64,000 nt of DNA from Plantago ovata (taxonomy: Eukaryota > Streptophyta > Magnoliopsida > Lamiales > Plantaginaceae), in contig CM051456.1 of assembly GCA_028274465.1 (NCBI GenBank), positions 65,706,753 through 65,770,752 on the forward strand, written 5' to 3'. Position 1 is the first letter of the stretch, and each line of letters starts with the position of its first letter. Of the stretch, positions 36,674 to 47,100 are shown in pieces. The position numbers were made by a program, and so were the translations under genes. Below the pieces are notes generated by a model. It did no database searches and was not told where the DNA came from. It saw only the letters and a list, made by a program, of their open reading frames with translations.

Positions 36674-39159
36674 ATGTCTTTAGGAGATGCTCCCTTGCTG
36701 AAGCTGGAAAATTATGAGAAATGGCGAAACAACATGATGCTACATCTTGAGGCCATTAGTGATGAGATGGTTACTGTCATTAATGATGGACCTATCAAAA
36801 TCACTAAGATTGAGAAAAGCTTTCCTCACAAAACCACGGATCCTACCGGTAAGCAAACCATCTTAGGAGAACCGGTGGACACTGTCGTTCCAAACCAAGA
36901 GAGGAATGGACTTCTGACGAAGCTAAGAGATTCCATCTTGATGGCCAAGCAAGAAATATCATCATTCGATCAACTCCGGATACCATACAGTGCAAACTGT
37001 GGGGCGCTAAGATTGCAAAGGAAGCTTGGAAAATGGTTCAAGATCTTTGTGTTGGATCTGACAAGACCAAGGAAAACAAACTTGAAGTACTTAAATTAAA
37101 GTTTCAAAACTTTAAGCAAGGTACAAACGAGTCACTGGAAGACTTGGATTTCAGATTCACAACTCTTGTTAGTGAAATGGCAGCCTTGGGTGTTGGAAAC
37201 CTTTACTCAGATTCTGAGAAAGTGAAAACTATCATCAGAAGTCTGAATCAAGAATGGATCCACACTAAGAATTTCTATTATAATCAAGGAATGCCAGACA
37301 TTACACCAACAGAGTTGTTCTCTCATCTTGCTACTGTCAACTATGAGACAAAGCAAAGAGAAAATGTATTTGCTGAAAAATCGCAAAATATTGCTCTTGC
37401 TGCAAAGCCGTCATCTTCTGAAAAGAAGAATGAAAAAGAACCTACTAATGAAAACTCTTTGGTTGTCAAAAACATGAAGAAATTTATCAGCAAGGAACTT
37501 GAAAGGCGAAAAGCAAAAGAGAAGCTGAAAAAGCATCTTGGTAACAACTACCATAAGTACAAGAATGAGACTAGCTCGCTGAACAAGCAAGCTCAGCAAG
37601 CTATATCATCAGAAGAACCAGCAGTTGGAAATGATCTATGTTTTTACTGCAAAAAGCCTGGACACTTCAAAGCTAATTGCCCTTTGCTGAAAGGCAAATC
37701 TGCTGAAAAGAAGAAGAAGTTCAAAAGAGCTTTTATTGCTGAAGAAAAGAAGAAGCTTCAAGCAAAAATCGATGCATTGTGTATTGATACTAGCTCCGAA
37801 GATAGTGAGGATGAAAGTTCAGACACCGACGATGAAGAAGTCACTCTAGACGTGGAGATTGGCAAAGAAGTTTGTGGAATAGCTATGGAAGCTTATCCAG
37901 ATGTGTCAAACTACGAATTCTGCCTCATGGCCGATCAGGTAAACAACCCTACCTCTGACTCAGACTCAGAAAGTGAAGACGAGATTGACCTTGACATGAT
38001 TCAAGGAGAAATCGAAAGATTTGAGAAAACTCTGAGCAGACAGCAAGAGAAACTACAATTTGCTGAAATTCTGACCAAGCAGACTACTGAAAAGTACGTC
38101 TTGCTGAAAGAAGAAACAGAAGAAAAGGATGCTGAAATAAGGCGTCTTAAGAAGTTGATTGCTGAAGCTACAGAGAAGAATTCTCAAATGGCACTAGAAT
38201 TGGAAGAATATCAGTCCTCAATTCTAAAGTTACTTGCTGAAATCCAAGAGATGAAAAAGATGAAAGTCAATTTCAAATCTTATGTGGATGCAAGTAATAC
38301 GCTGACTGAACTAAACTCTTATTTGAGAGACCCATCTCAGAAAGAAGGTTTAGGCGCAATGTATGAAGGTGATGACGTAGAAATCTTGAGAAAAGATAAA
38401 TCACCTATCTCCTTTGTACGTGCTACTGATAGTGGTCTACCAGAAATCTATCAGTTTGGTCAATCTAAGGTTGCTGAAACAAGCAATCAAGTACCTATGA
38501 CCATAAAGCCCGCTGTTGCTACTCAAAGTAACAAGAATTTAAAAGGAAAACAGGTTGCTGAGAAGAAAACTGGAAAGAAAAAGGATGTTGTGAAGCATCC
38601 CGCCAAACAAGTTTCTGAAAAGCAAGTTGTTAAGACTAAAGGCAAGATTACTAAAAGTAATCAGAAGTCCTTTGCTGACAAACCTGAATCAAGTAAGGTT
38701 GCTGACGCTAAACCTCAGCATTCTCCGAAAAGTGGACTCGGTTTCAAAACCAAGCAAAGTCAACTCTTTCATGAGTATAAGCAATGTCAGCAAAGATACT
38801 TCAAAGAGATGAATAAAATCAAGCCTAAGAATTCTGAAAAGAATCTTAATGCTAGGGCTAGAAGGAACCTTGCTAGAAAAGAACTTACTGAAAAGTATGT
38901 TCAACAAAAAGGTCAACCGAGCAAGACACCACATCAGAAAGTGGATTTGACCAGCATGAGTCAAAATTCTTTCAGCTCAAACCTCCTAGTTCCTCAGCAA
39001 GTAGAAAACAAGTCAAAGTTGAAAAACTTAAGACTTGGGTTTCCACTGGACGCATTCTTGAACATGTTAATGGACATCCATTATTGGATAATTAACTTGT
39101 TTGCTCTTGATTGTGCAGACTTCAGCCACGGAGACAAACGATGCAATCTGGCACTTTGA
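36674..39159 (+). pseudogene. Copia copy C gag (capsid and nucleocapsid), one frameshift
   Basis: ATG at 36674 starts MSLGDAPLLKLENYEKWRN, the N-terminal Gag pattern of SIRE-type elements. The frame changes once at about 36940-36985; from the KLWGAKIAKEAW segment on it is open to 39159. The second part carries a CCHC zinc knuckle, CFYCKKPGHFKANC (C203, C206, H211, C216 counted from the ATG at 37033), acidic Ser/Asp/Glu stretches, a coiled-coil-like segment (QGEIERFEKTLSRQQEKLQF onward) and a Lys-rich tail. It would form particles and bind RNA. The last ~60 bp overlap the protease frame, and an alternative frame at about 39030-39092 ending in TAA could be the native C terminus. The long coiled coil and tail make this Gag longer than usual for copia. 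Confidence 0.9.
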
Positions 39160-42100
39160 TAGTGGTTGTGGAAAGCACATGACGGGCAACAAGAATAACC
39201 TTATAAACTATAGACGGTGGTCTAAAGGTCCAACAATAAGGTTTGCTGGTGGAGGCTCCGGATCTACAAAAGGCTATGGTGATGTGAAGTTAGGATGCAT
39301 AACCATTACTGGAGTTCTTTATGTCAAAAATCTCAAGTTTAACCTTTTCAGCATGAGTCAGTTTGCTGACAAAGGATACTTCATCAAAATTAAAAGTGAT
39401 GAATGTAAACTTATAGATTTCGAGACTAAAAAGGTAATAATGATTGCAAGAAGATCAGGAGGCTTGTACACTGTTGATTGGTCTTCAGCAATTATTGAAA
39501 AATGCCTTGTCTCAGATCATGATTGCCTTGCTGAAAAAGCATGGTTATGGCATAAACGAACAAGTCATCTAAACTTCAAGACGCTGAATAAGCTGTCTAA
39601 AAAGGCACTTGTAGTTGGATTACCTAGGGTTACTTTTAAGAAGGATGGTGTTTGCAATGCATGTCAGCAAGGAAAGCAAACCAAATCTTCTTTCAGGAAC
39701 AAGGCAGTACCGTCAACTACAAAACCTTTACAACTCTTGCACATGGACTTGTTTGAATCTTCTTCAACAAGCTATGGTGGTAAGAAGTATGGTCTAGTCG
39801 TGGTAGATGACTATTCAAGATTCACATGGGTAGTATTCATCAAGCACAAATCTGAAACCAAGACTGAAATACCTAACTTGCTGAATAAGCTTGAAGTCAT
39901 GAAAAATGACAAGGTAAAAGTCATAAGGACAGACCATGGTACTGAGTTTGTAGACCAGTACATAACTGAATATTGTACCTCAAAAGGTATACAACATCAG
40001 TTATCCTCAGTAAGAACACCACAGCAAAACGGTGTTGCTGAACGGAAGAATCGTACCCTGAAAGAAGCCGCAAGAACAATGCTTGCTGACACTGAAATAA
40101 GTGAGGCTTATTGGGTTGAAGCGATTAATACCGCCTGTTATACTCAAAACAGATGTTTGATTACTAAGGAATACAACAAAACTCCTTATGAATTGTTTGT
40201 TGGAAGACCTCCTAACATCACTCATCTAAGACTATTTGGTTGCAAGTGTTTCGTTCTTAACAATGGTAGAGAATACCTAAGAACATTTCAACCAAAGGCA
40301 GACGAAACGATATTTCTCGGCTACTCCTTGCATAGTAAAGCTTATAGAGTTTACAACAAAAAGGCACAAAAGATTGAAGAATCAGTGCATGTTGTATTCT
40401 ACGAAAAGTCGCAAGGAGTGCCAGCTGAAGAAGAAATATCAGAATGTATGAAAAAGCTAATCATACATGAGCAAAGAACTGAATCTGATTCTAGGAAAAT
40501 CAAGTCAACTGAACTAAATGATGATTCTGACAATGACTCTCCTCCCCCTAGTCATGACAAGATAAATATAGTTCACGACAAAGAATTTCCAGCAAAAGAC
40601 GCAGTTGCTCCGGAAGTTGCTGAAATTACGCACTCTCCAGTGCCTGCTGATGAACTACCTCAATCGAGCAATGCTGAACAAGCAGTTGCTGATGAACAAA
40701 TCTCAGCAGAGACACAAATTCCCAGTAGTACTGAACAAGTACATACTGAAGAGTCACATGCTGATGAGCAAACATATCCTGATCCAACAAACAGAAAACC
40801 TGTTAATAAATGGATTAGAGATCATCCCTCTACGGATATGATTGGCGATATTAATAAACGCCAAGTGACTAGATCCAAAGCTACTCATGGGCTTGCTGAA
40901 GAAGCAACTGTTGTAGAAGTAGAATCATTTTTCTCTTGCTTTGTTTCAGAAATTGAACCTAAAACCATAGAAGAAGCTTTAAAGCATTCTGAATGGATAA
41001 AGGCAATGCAAGAAGAACTGGATCAATTTGCAGGAAACAAAGTCTGGAAACTTGTGCCACTTGCTGAAGACAAGAAAACTATTGGTACAAAGTGGGTGTT
41101 CAGAAACAAGCTGAGCGAGTCTGGTGAAGTAACAAGAAATAAAGCACGCTTAGTTGCTCAAGGTTACTGTCAGACTGAAGGATTGGACTATGATGAGTCT
41201 TATGCACCAGTTGCAAGATTGGATGCAATTAGGCTTTTCTTGGCCTTTGCTGCTCACAATGACTTCATTGTTTACCAAATGGATGTTAAAGGTGCATTCT
41301 TAAATGGTGAACTTGCTGAAGAAGTCTACCTAGAACAACCCCCTCAGAAATCAAGTTGGTATACAAGCTTCAGAAAGCTGTATATGGGCTAAAGCAAGCA
41401 CCAAGAGCATGGTATGATACCTTGGCTAAGTTCTTGCTGGAAAATAGTTTCGAGAAAGGTGAAGTTGACAAAACTTTATTTACCATGAACCATGATGGTA
41501 AAATTCTCTTAGTTCAAATTTATGTGGATGACATAATTTTTGGATCTAAGGACAAGCAACTTTGTGATGATTTTGCCAAACTCATGACAAATAAGTTTGA
41601 AATGAGTATGATGGGAAAATTGAATTACTTCCTAGGATTGCAAGTCAAGCAACTCAAAGATGGAATATTCATAAATCAAGCAAAGTATGCGAAAGAAATG
41701 CTCATAAAGTTTAGGATCAAAGAGGATGAGAAACCTGAAAAGATCCCTATGAGTGTTGGTACCAAATTGGGCTATACTAAAGAGGACAAAAGTGTTGAAG
41801 AGCACAAGTATAGGAAGCTCATTGGTTCCTTGTTGTATCTAACAGCAAGTAGACTTGACATTCAGTATGCTGATTGTGTGTGTGCAAGATTCCAATCTGA
41901 TCCAAGAGAATCACACTACAAAAAGGCAATCAAGATACTGAAATATGTTAAAGGTACAATCAATGTTGGATTATGGTATCCTAAAGATTCTGGACTTGAA
42001 TTGGTTGGTTATTCTGATGCTGATCATGGAGGATCAACTCTTGATAGAAAAAGTACCTCTGGAACTTGTCAGTTTTTGGGTACAAGATTAATATCATGGT

Positions 42101-42471
42101 TCAGCAAGAAGCAAACCTGTGTTGCCAATTCATCTACTGAATCTGAATACATTGCAGCTGGTTGTTGCACAGCTCAAATCCTATGGATTCAGCAACAATT
42201 AAGAGATTATGGTATTTTTGCAAAGAAAACACCAATCTTTTGTGATAATACAAGTGCTATTGCAATCACGCAAAATCCTAAGTTTCACTCTAGGACTAAG
42301 CACATTGATATTAGACATCATTTCATTAGAGATCATGTGGAAAAAGGTGATATTGAGGTTGTGAAAGTAGGCACTGATGATCAGCTTGCTGATATCTTTA
42401 CCAAGCCCCTACCGGATAATAGGTTCGCAATGCTAAGGTATAACCTTGGATTGATTGAACTACCTCAATAA
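39101..42471 (+). pseudogene. Copia copy C pol: protease, integrase, RT, RNase H; one frameshift
   Basis: Domain order is copia-type. Residues from 39101: protease DSG at 20-22 ([13 protein letters not shown]); integrase zinc finger H151, H156, C185, C188; integrase core D216, D278, E314 (D-61-D-35-E). The RT start ([33 protein letters not shown]) follows. The frame is lost at about 41339-41343, in a run of five C. The second frame (from about 41345; ATG 41356) carries [24 protein letters not shown] (residues 56-59 from 41356), and RNase H with YSDADHGG, TESEY and FCDNTSAIA, ending at TAA 42469-42471. All catalytic residues are present, so a single base separates this from an apparently intact polyprotein. 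Confidence 0.95.
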
Positions 42472-42490
42472 AGGATACAATTGGCATAAT

Positions 42491-42835
42491 GCTGAAACAG
42501 GTATTCAGCAAGCCAAAGTCACTGATTTCTTCTAGGAAATGATAGGTCACTACATGTTTGCTGAAACAGGCATTTAGCAAGTAATTCCTTCAAAACGGGT
42601 ATTTGTTAGGAAACTTGATCACTTGCTGAGACAGGCATTCAGTAAGAGAAATAGCTTAAGGATTGCTGAAAAAGGCATTCAGACAATCAAAGATACTGAA
42701 ACAGGTATTCAAGTATCAAAGGAATTTTCTGAGACGGGAACTCAGAAAAAGAGCAAAGCTCATCTCTCAGATTTTACCAAAGGATATCTCAAGTACAAAA
42801 GAATTTACTGATACGGGAAATCAGAAATATCTTTT
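42491..42835 (+). other. Array of seven stem-loops with a shared ACRGGNA loop
   Basis: Loops and stems: 42491-42509 (loop ACAGGTA), 42558-42580 (ACAGGCA), 42622-42646 (ACAGGCA), 42661-42688 (AAAGGCA), 42692-42717 (ACAGGTA), 42725-42749 (ACGGGAA), 42797-42835 (ACGGGAA). Stems differ in sequence (GCTGAA, TTGCTGAA, CTTGCTGAG, GATTGCTGAA, GATACTGAA, TTTTCTGAG, ATTTACTGAT) but pair with their partners, some with G-U pairs or one bulged A. Copy A has the same series at about 1066-1430. Confidence 0.85.
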
Positions 42836-43118
42836 AAACTTAAGAAATTATGAGATATCTAAGTAAGGGGGAACTTTCAGCAAGTATCTAGGTTGTTAAT
42901 TCAAACTCGCTGAAAAGATTCTTGTCTATTTCAGCAAGCAATCTATCCCTTAAAACTCGGTAAAATCAATTTGTGACGTTAATCGGGCACAGATAAACTC
43001 GTAATAATCATGACATGAAATTCAATCGTGGCCATTGATTAAAAAGAGTTACTATTCTAACGGTTAATAAAACAAAGAGAGAGAGTGCTCTGACGGTTTT
43101 AAGATAGTGGGCCACTAC

Positions 43119-43221
43119 GCATTTAATGCAAAGGCTCCACTAACTCCAGTGTTTCTCTGTTTTACCCTTGCTGAGAGCTCAAATCGATTGAGTTTCTCAC
43201 ACACCAGAGACACTATATAAA
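43119..43221 (+). promoter_or_regulatory. Putative internal promoter for the third ORF
   Basis: Block GCATTTAATGCAAAG (43119-43133) matches the LTR block GCATTAAATGCAAAG at 14 of 15 bases. TATATAAA at 43214-43221 lies 95 bp further on, followed by a leader containing TTTAACTCACATTTCC, similar to TTAAACTCACATACC after the LTR TATA box. The arrangement is kept in copies A (1705, 1801) and B (9303, 9397). In copies A and B the leader runs straight to the ATG of the third ORF. Promoter activity is inferred. Confidence 0.6.
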
Positions 43222-43338
43222 GGAGTTAGAGAAATGACAAAATTTTTTAACTCACATTTCCTTTCTCTGCAAATTTTAGCCTGAATCTACTGTACCTCCG
43301 ATCAAAAAGCAAACTATCTCTTTTCGTACACATTCTAT

Positions 43339-43343
43339 TGCTC
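43339..43343. other. Gypsy target-site duplication, left
   Basis: TGCTC, identical to 57084-57088 just after the 3' LTR. Confidence 0.95.
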
Positions 43344-44096
43344 TGTTAGGGTTGAAATATGTCCAGTCCGCATGTACGAACTGGAAGCGGTCTAAGAGCG
43401 CGACAAAGCATCATAGGCCGTCCCTCAAGGGGCACAACCACACCCAAGTATGTCACTAAGGTGTGGATCGACCAACATAGGGTCCGACCATCACTGGGAG
43501 GACAACCCTCAAAATAAGTTCCTCTCAAGGACAAACCTGCCAGTGGGCTCGAGGAGCATCTCTCTCGGGCTCGAGGAGGCCTTACGTCAAGGTAACGCTC
43601 CTTGACAGAAACTGAGCAGGACACTACTCGCATCACCCACGCACAAGGAAGGCACGAGGACCACGGAGCGACCAGCCATGGTTGCTCTCCTGGGCCAAGG
43701 CCCACGGACCTCCTTAATGGGCCTGGGCCGAGGAAGGCCTCAATCCTGGCCGTACACGTGGCGTGATCCTACATGACCTGAAGATGAAGGGTCTCAAGTA
43801 TAAAAGGCCCTCATTTACTCTCCAACAGTAAGCATTAACTACGTCACCCGAGCACCACTTTCACTACTCTTACTAGGGAAGCCTCACAACTCCCTACTCG
43901 TAAAGTCGCCTCTCCGGTCTGATACCTTACAGACCGGGCAAGAGACACTAACCCCCCCCTCTAGTCTATTTCAGGTACGAGGAAGCTACAAGAAGGCTCA
44001 TTTCCTATATCAGAGGGACACTACAAGAAGAACTAGAAAGACCTAGAATAGCGACTCATTGCGAACTTAGAAAGAAGCACGAATTACCCTTCAACA
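43344..44096 (+). repeat. Gypsy 5' LTR (753 bp)
   Basis: TG...CA ends. G-box CACGTG at 43755-43760, TATA box TATAAAAG at 43799-43806, then a C-run followed by TCTAGTCT at 43952-43967. The sequence matches the 3' LTR except at 43431. The 119-codon frame on the minus strand (43705-43346) is not supported as a gene. Confidence 0.97.
43755..43806 (+). promoter_or_regulatory. Gypsy LTR promoter: G-box and TATA box
   Basis: CACGTG (43755-43760), the plant G-box core bound by bZIP and bHLH factors, lies 44 bp upstream of TATAAAAG (43799-43806). The copies in the 3' LTR are at 56742-56747 and 56786-56793. Confidence 0.7.
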
Positions 44097-44098
44097 TT

Positions 44099-44116
44099 TG
44101 GCGCCGTCTGTGGGAA
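44099..44116 (+). other. Gypsy primer-binding site
   Basis: TGGCGCCGTCTGTGGGAA, two bases after the LTR. The first nine bases would pair with a tRNA ending ACGGCGCCA, as in tRNA-Asp, but the following bases differ from the usual tRNA-Asp site, so I do not assign the tRNA firmly. Confidence 0.8.
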
Positions 44117-44183
44117 ACGACACGAAAGGTCATTCCTTGCCCTACTGGTCGAGCCACTTTCCTCCTCGTGACACTTCACGAAT

Positions 44184-47100
44184 ATGCCTCCCAGAAGAAG
44201 CAACCGTCTTGCTAATGCACCACCCGCAAATCCTCCTCGACCTAGAGGCCGTCCCTCTAATAACGGTCGCGGAGGAGGAACGGAGGGTGTTCCTAGGGAG
44301 CCAAGAAATAACAATGTTGCAAGGAACCGAGATTACACGGAGGGGGCATTTACTAATGTCACTCACTCCCAAAATGAGACATCCGGGGAAAATAACCCGC
44401 AAGGAGTCCCGGTAGGAAACGCCTATGGAGCTTTGAGAGTCGCAAACAACGCCGAGTCTAGGGGGCAGCCTCATCCGGTAGCAATCAACCAACCTCCTGT
44501 GGCAGTGAATCCTCCTCAACCGGCCGCATTGACCTTCACCCTTCCTGATGGGCGTGTCGTCCGACCATCAGATTTCGGGATGGGCGAAGCTCAATACGGT
44601 CTATTCCTTCTTACTTTACAAGGATATGTCGGAGGTAATGAGGCTATTAGGGTTAATACCGACATACAAGCTCCAGTAGAACCACAAGCACCGGTGCAAG
44701 AGCAACCTCGAGCCACTTTGGTCGCTCCTCGCCAATCTCAGGGAAGAGCACCTGTTGCACAAGATGAAGCACATTCGAGAGCCAACACCAGGCCGATCCA
44801 ATCTCGACTTGGACCATCAAGAATCCAATCGAGGTTAGGACCACAAGGTGCCCCGGATGATTTAAGAGACCTGATTGATAGAAGAATACGGGCTTCATTG
44901 CAAAATGTAGCACAGCAAGAAAATAGAGCTCAGGTGGTCGCTACACCACCCGCTCCCCCCAATCAAGTTACCCCCAACCAGGTAACTCCTCAAAACCAAC
45001 AAGAGGCAGTTGAAGAGAATCAAGCGTTGAGAACAGTAGCTGAGGTAACCCCTCTGGTCGATCCGATCACGGGGAGGAGGCTCACTCTGGAGGAACTCAA
45101 CGCGAGGAAATCCGCACTCGATGCTCAGATAGAGACTCTTCGTGGAACTGTCCAAGAGAGAGAGCAAGACCAAGATCCGAGCCCTTTGTGCGATGAGATC
45201 AGGAACCACCAAGCCAAGATTGAAAGAGGCTTTCCCACCTTCGAAAGCTATGATGGAACAAGTTGTCCGAAGGACTACTTGGTAAGATTTGGCACTAAAA
45301 TGGATGCCTACGGTCATGACTCAAGGACTAAGGCACTCCTCTTCCCGGCTAACCTTTCCGGAGAAGCCATGAAATGGTGGTCGCGCCTCCCTCACCGATC
45401 TATCAAATCATATAGAGACCTCTGTAAGGAGTTCTCTAAGCGTTTTGAGAAAGTGATGAACGCCAAGAGACGGGTGAGGTACTTGGCCAAAATTGTCCAG
45501 AGAAACAACGAAGACTTGAGGGACTTCATCAATCGCTTTCATGAAGCAGCCCTCCAAGTCGAGGATCACTCGATCAATGAGAGGAAGGAATACTTGTATG
45601 GTAACACTACCAACATCAGATTCCAAGATGTACTCTCAGCATCGTGTATAGAGAATGAAGCACAACTTGCCAAAGTTTGCAAGGACTTCCTCGAAGCCGA
45701 GGAATTCCGAAGAACGGTCACAGTGAGAACCAATCTTTCCAAGGAAAAAGGGAAAGAAAAAGAAAAAGAGAAAGAGTACCCTCCTCGCCCACAAAATCCC
45801 GGGAAGCAGAGGAAAGAGCAAAAGTTTGGGTTGATCAAGGAAGGCAACTCAAGAAATGATTTCAGAGACAGGAGGTCTCCTCCCAGAAGGTCGCCTCCAA
45901 GACGATATAGCAACTACACAGACTTGAATAGGCCAAGATCCGACATCTTGAACTATATAGTCTCGAGGAAGCTAGACGTCTCATGGCCACCCCCGATTAA
46001 GGAAAACCAAAGGAACAAGAACTCGGAAAAATTTTGCAAGTTTCACAAGGGGAAAGGGCACACCTCAGATGAGTGTGTCGAGCTCAAGAACGAGATTGAG
46101 AGAATGATACGCGACGGTCAATTGGTTAACTACATCCGGAAGGAGGAACCCCTGGCACTGCTGCCCCCACCTCCTCAAACAGGGAGCGAGCACCCCTACC
46201 AAGGAAACCCTCAGGACGACGACATTCATAATTACAACAATTATGAGAACCGCCCCGTAAATGGAAGCATCCGTACTCTCACAATTGCGGGAGGACCCGC
46301 CGGCGGCGACACTCGTAATCAAAGGGAGATTACCGCGGACAACCTTAGGGTCCGAGATGTGAAGTATGCTCAAGCTGCGAGACCGGGAACCAACGTTATC
46401 TCTTTCGATGATAGCGAGATACCTCTAAAGCATGCAGGAGGAGGCAACATCTATGATCCTTGCGTCCCGCTTGTAGTGTCCTTGGATGTTCAATCCTACA
46501 AGTTGGGAAGGATCCTCGTCGATACTGGATGCTCGGCAAACTTGATCTTCACCGGAACCTTGAAAAGGATGCACATGAACCCAAGGGAAGGGCTCAGAGA
46601 AGTGAGGAGCGCATTGGTAGGATTCGGAGGACAACCTGTCATGCCGCTCGGAATGATCAACCTCACAGTGTCAATGGGTAGCGCTCCTAGAAGGGTAACC
46701 CAACAAGTTCCTTTTGTGGTGGTCGATATGCCATTTGATTATTTCGCGGTCCTAGGCCGACCCGCTCTCTCTCAATTCCGAGCCGTAGTGTCCACGGTCC
46801 ACAACAAGCTGAAATTCCCTACTCCTTTGGGAATCGGACAAGAAATAGGAGACATACGAGAAGCATGGGAATGCTACACTCTGTCGGCTAAGTTCACTTC
46901 AAGGGTTGCCATTGGAGAACCCAACCCCGGGCAATCATCCGAGGAGACACCCCTTGTTCACAATGCGCCTTATCGTTTCTACACGGTTCGGCGAGTGAAG
47001 AAAAAATCAAAAAAGCCAAGTCCGTCACTTAGGCGAAGAAAAGCAATCATGAAGAAAGACAAAGATACTCTAGTAGGAGCTGTTAAGGAGCTCGAGGAGT

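Larger units (their letters stand above)
42472..43343 (+). other. Spacer between pol and third ORF: stem-loop array plus LTR-like promoter blocks
   Basis: 870 bp without a gene. The first part holds seven stem-loops. Within it, at 42604, is TGTTAGGAAACTTG, identical to the first 14 bases of the LTR. The second part has GCATTTAATGCAAAG (43119-43133), TATATAAA (43214-43221) and a conserved leader. Short frames at 42623-42866 overlap the stem-loops and look non-coding. The spacer ends where the gypsy element has inserted. Confidence 0.85.

Noticed and set aside
43346-43705. 119-codon minus-strand frame in the gypsy LTR (and its twin at 56333-56692)
   Set aside because: It lies inside the LTR over the promoter region, has no recognisable domain, and is duplicated only because the LTRs are.
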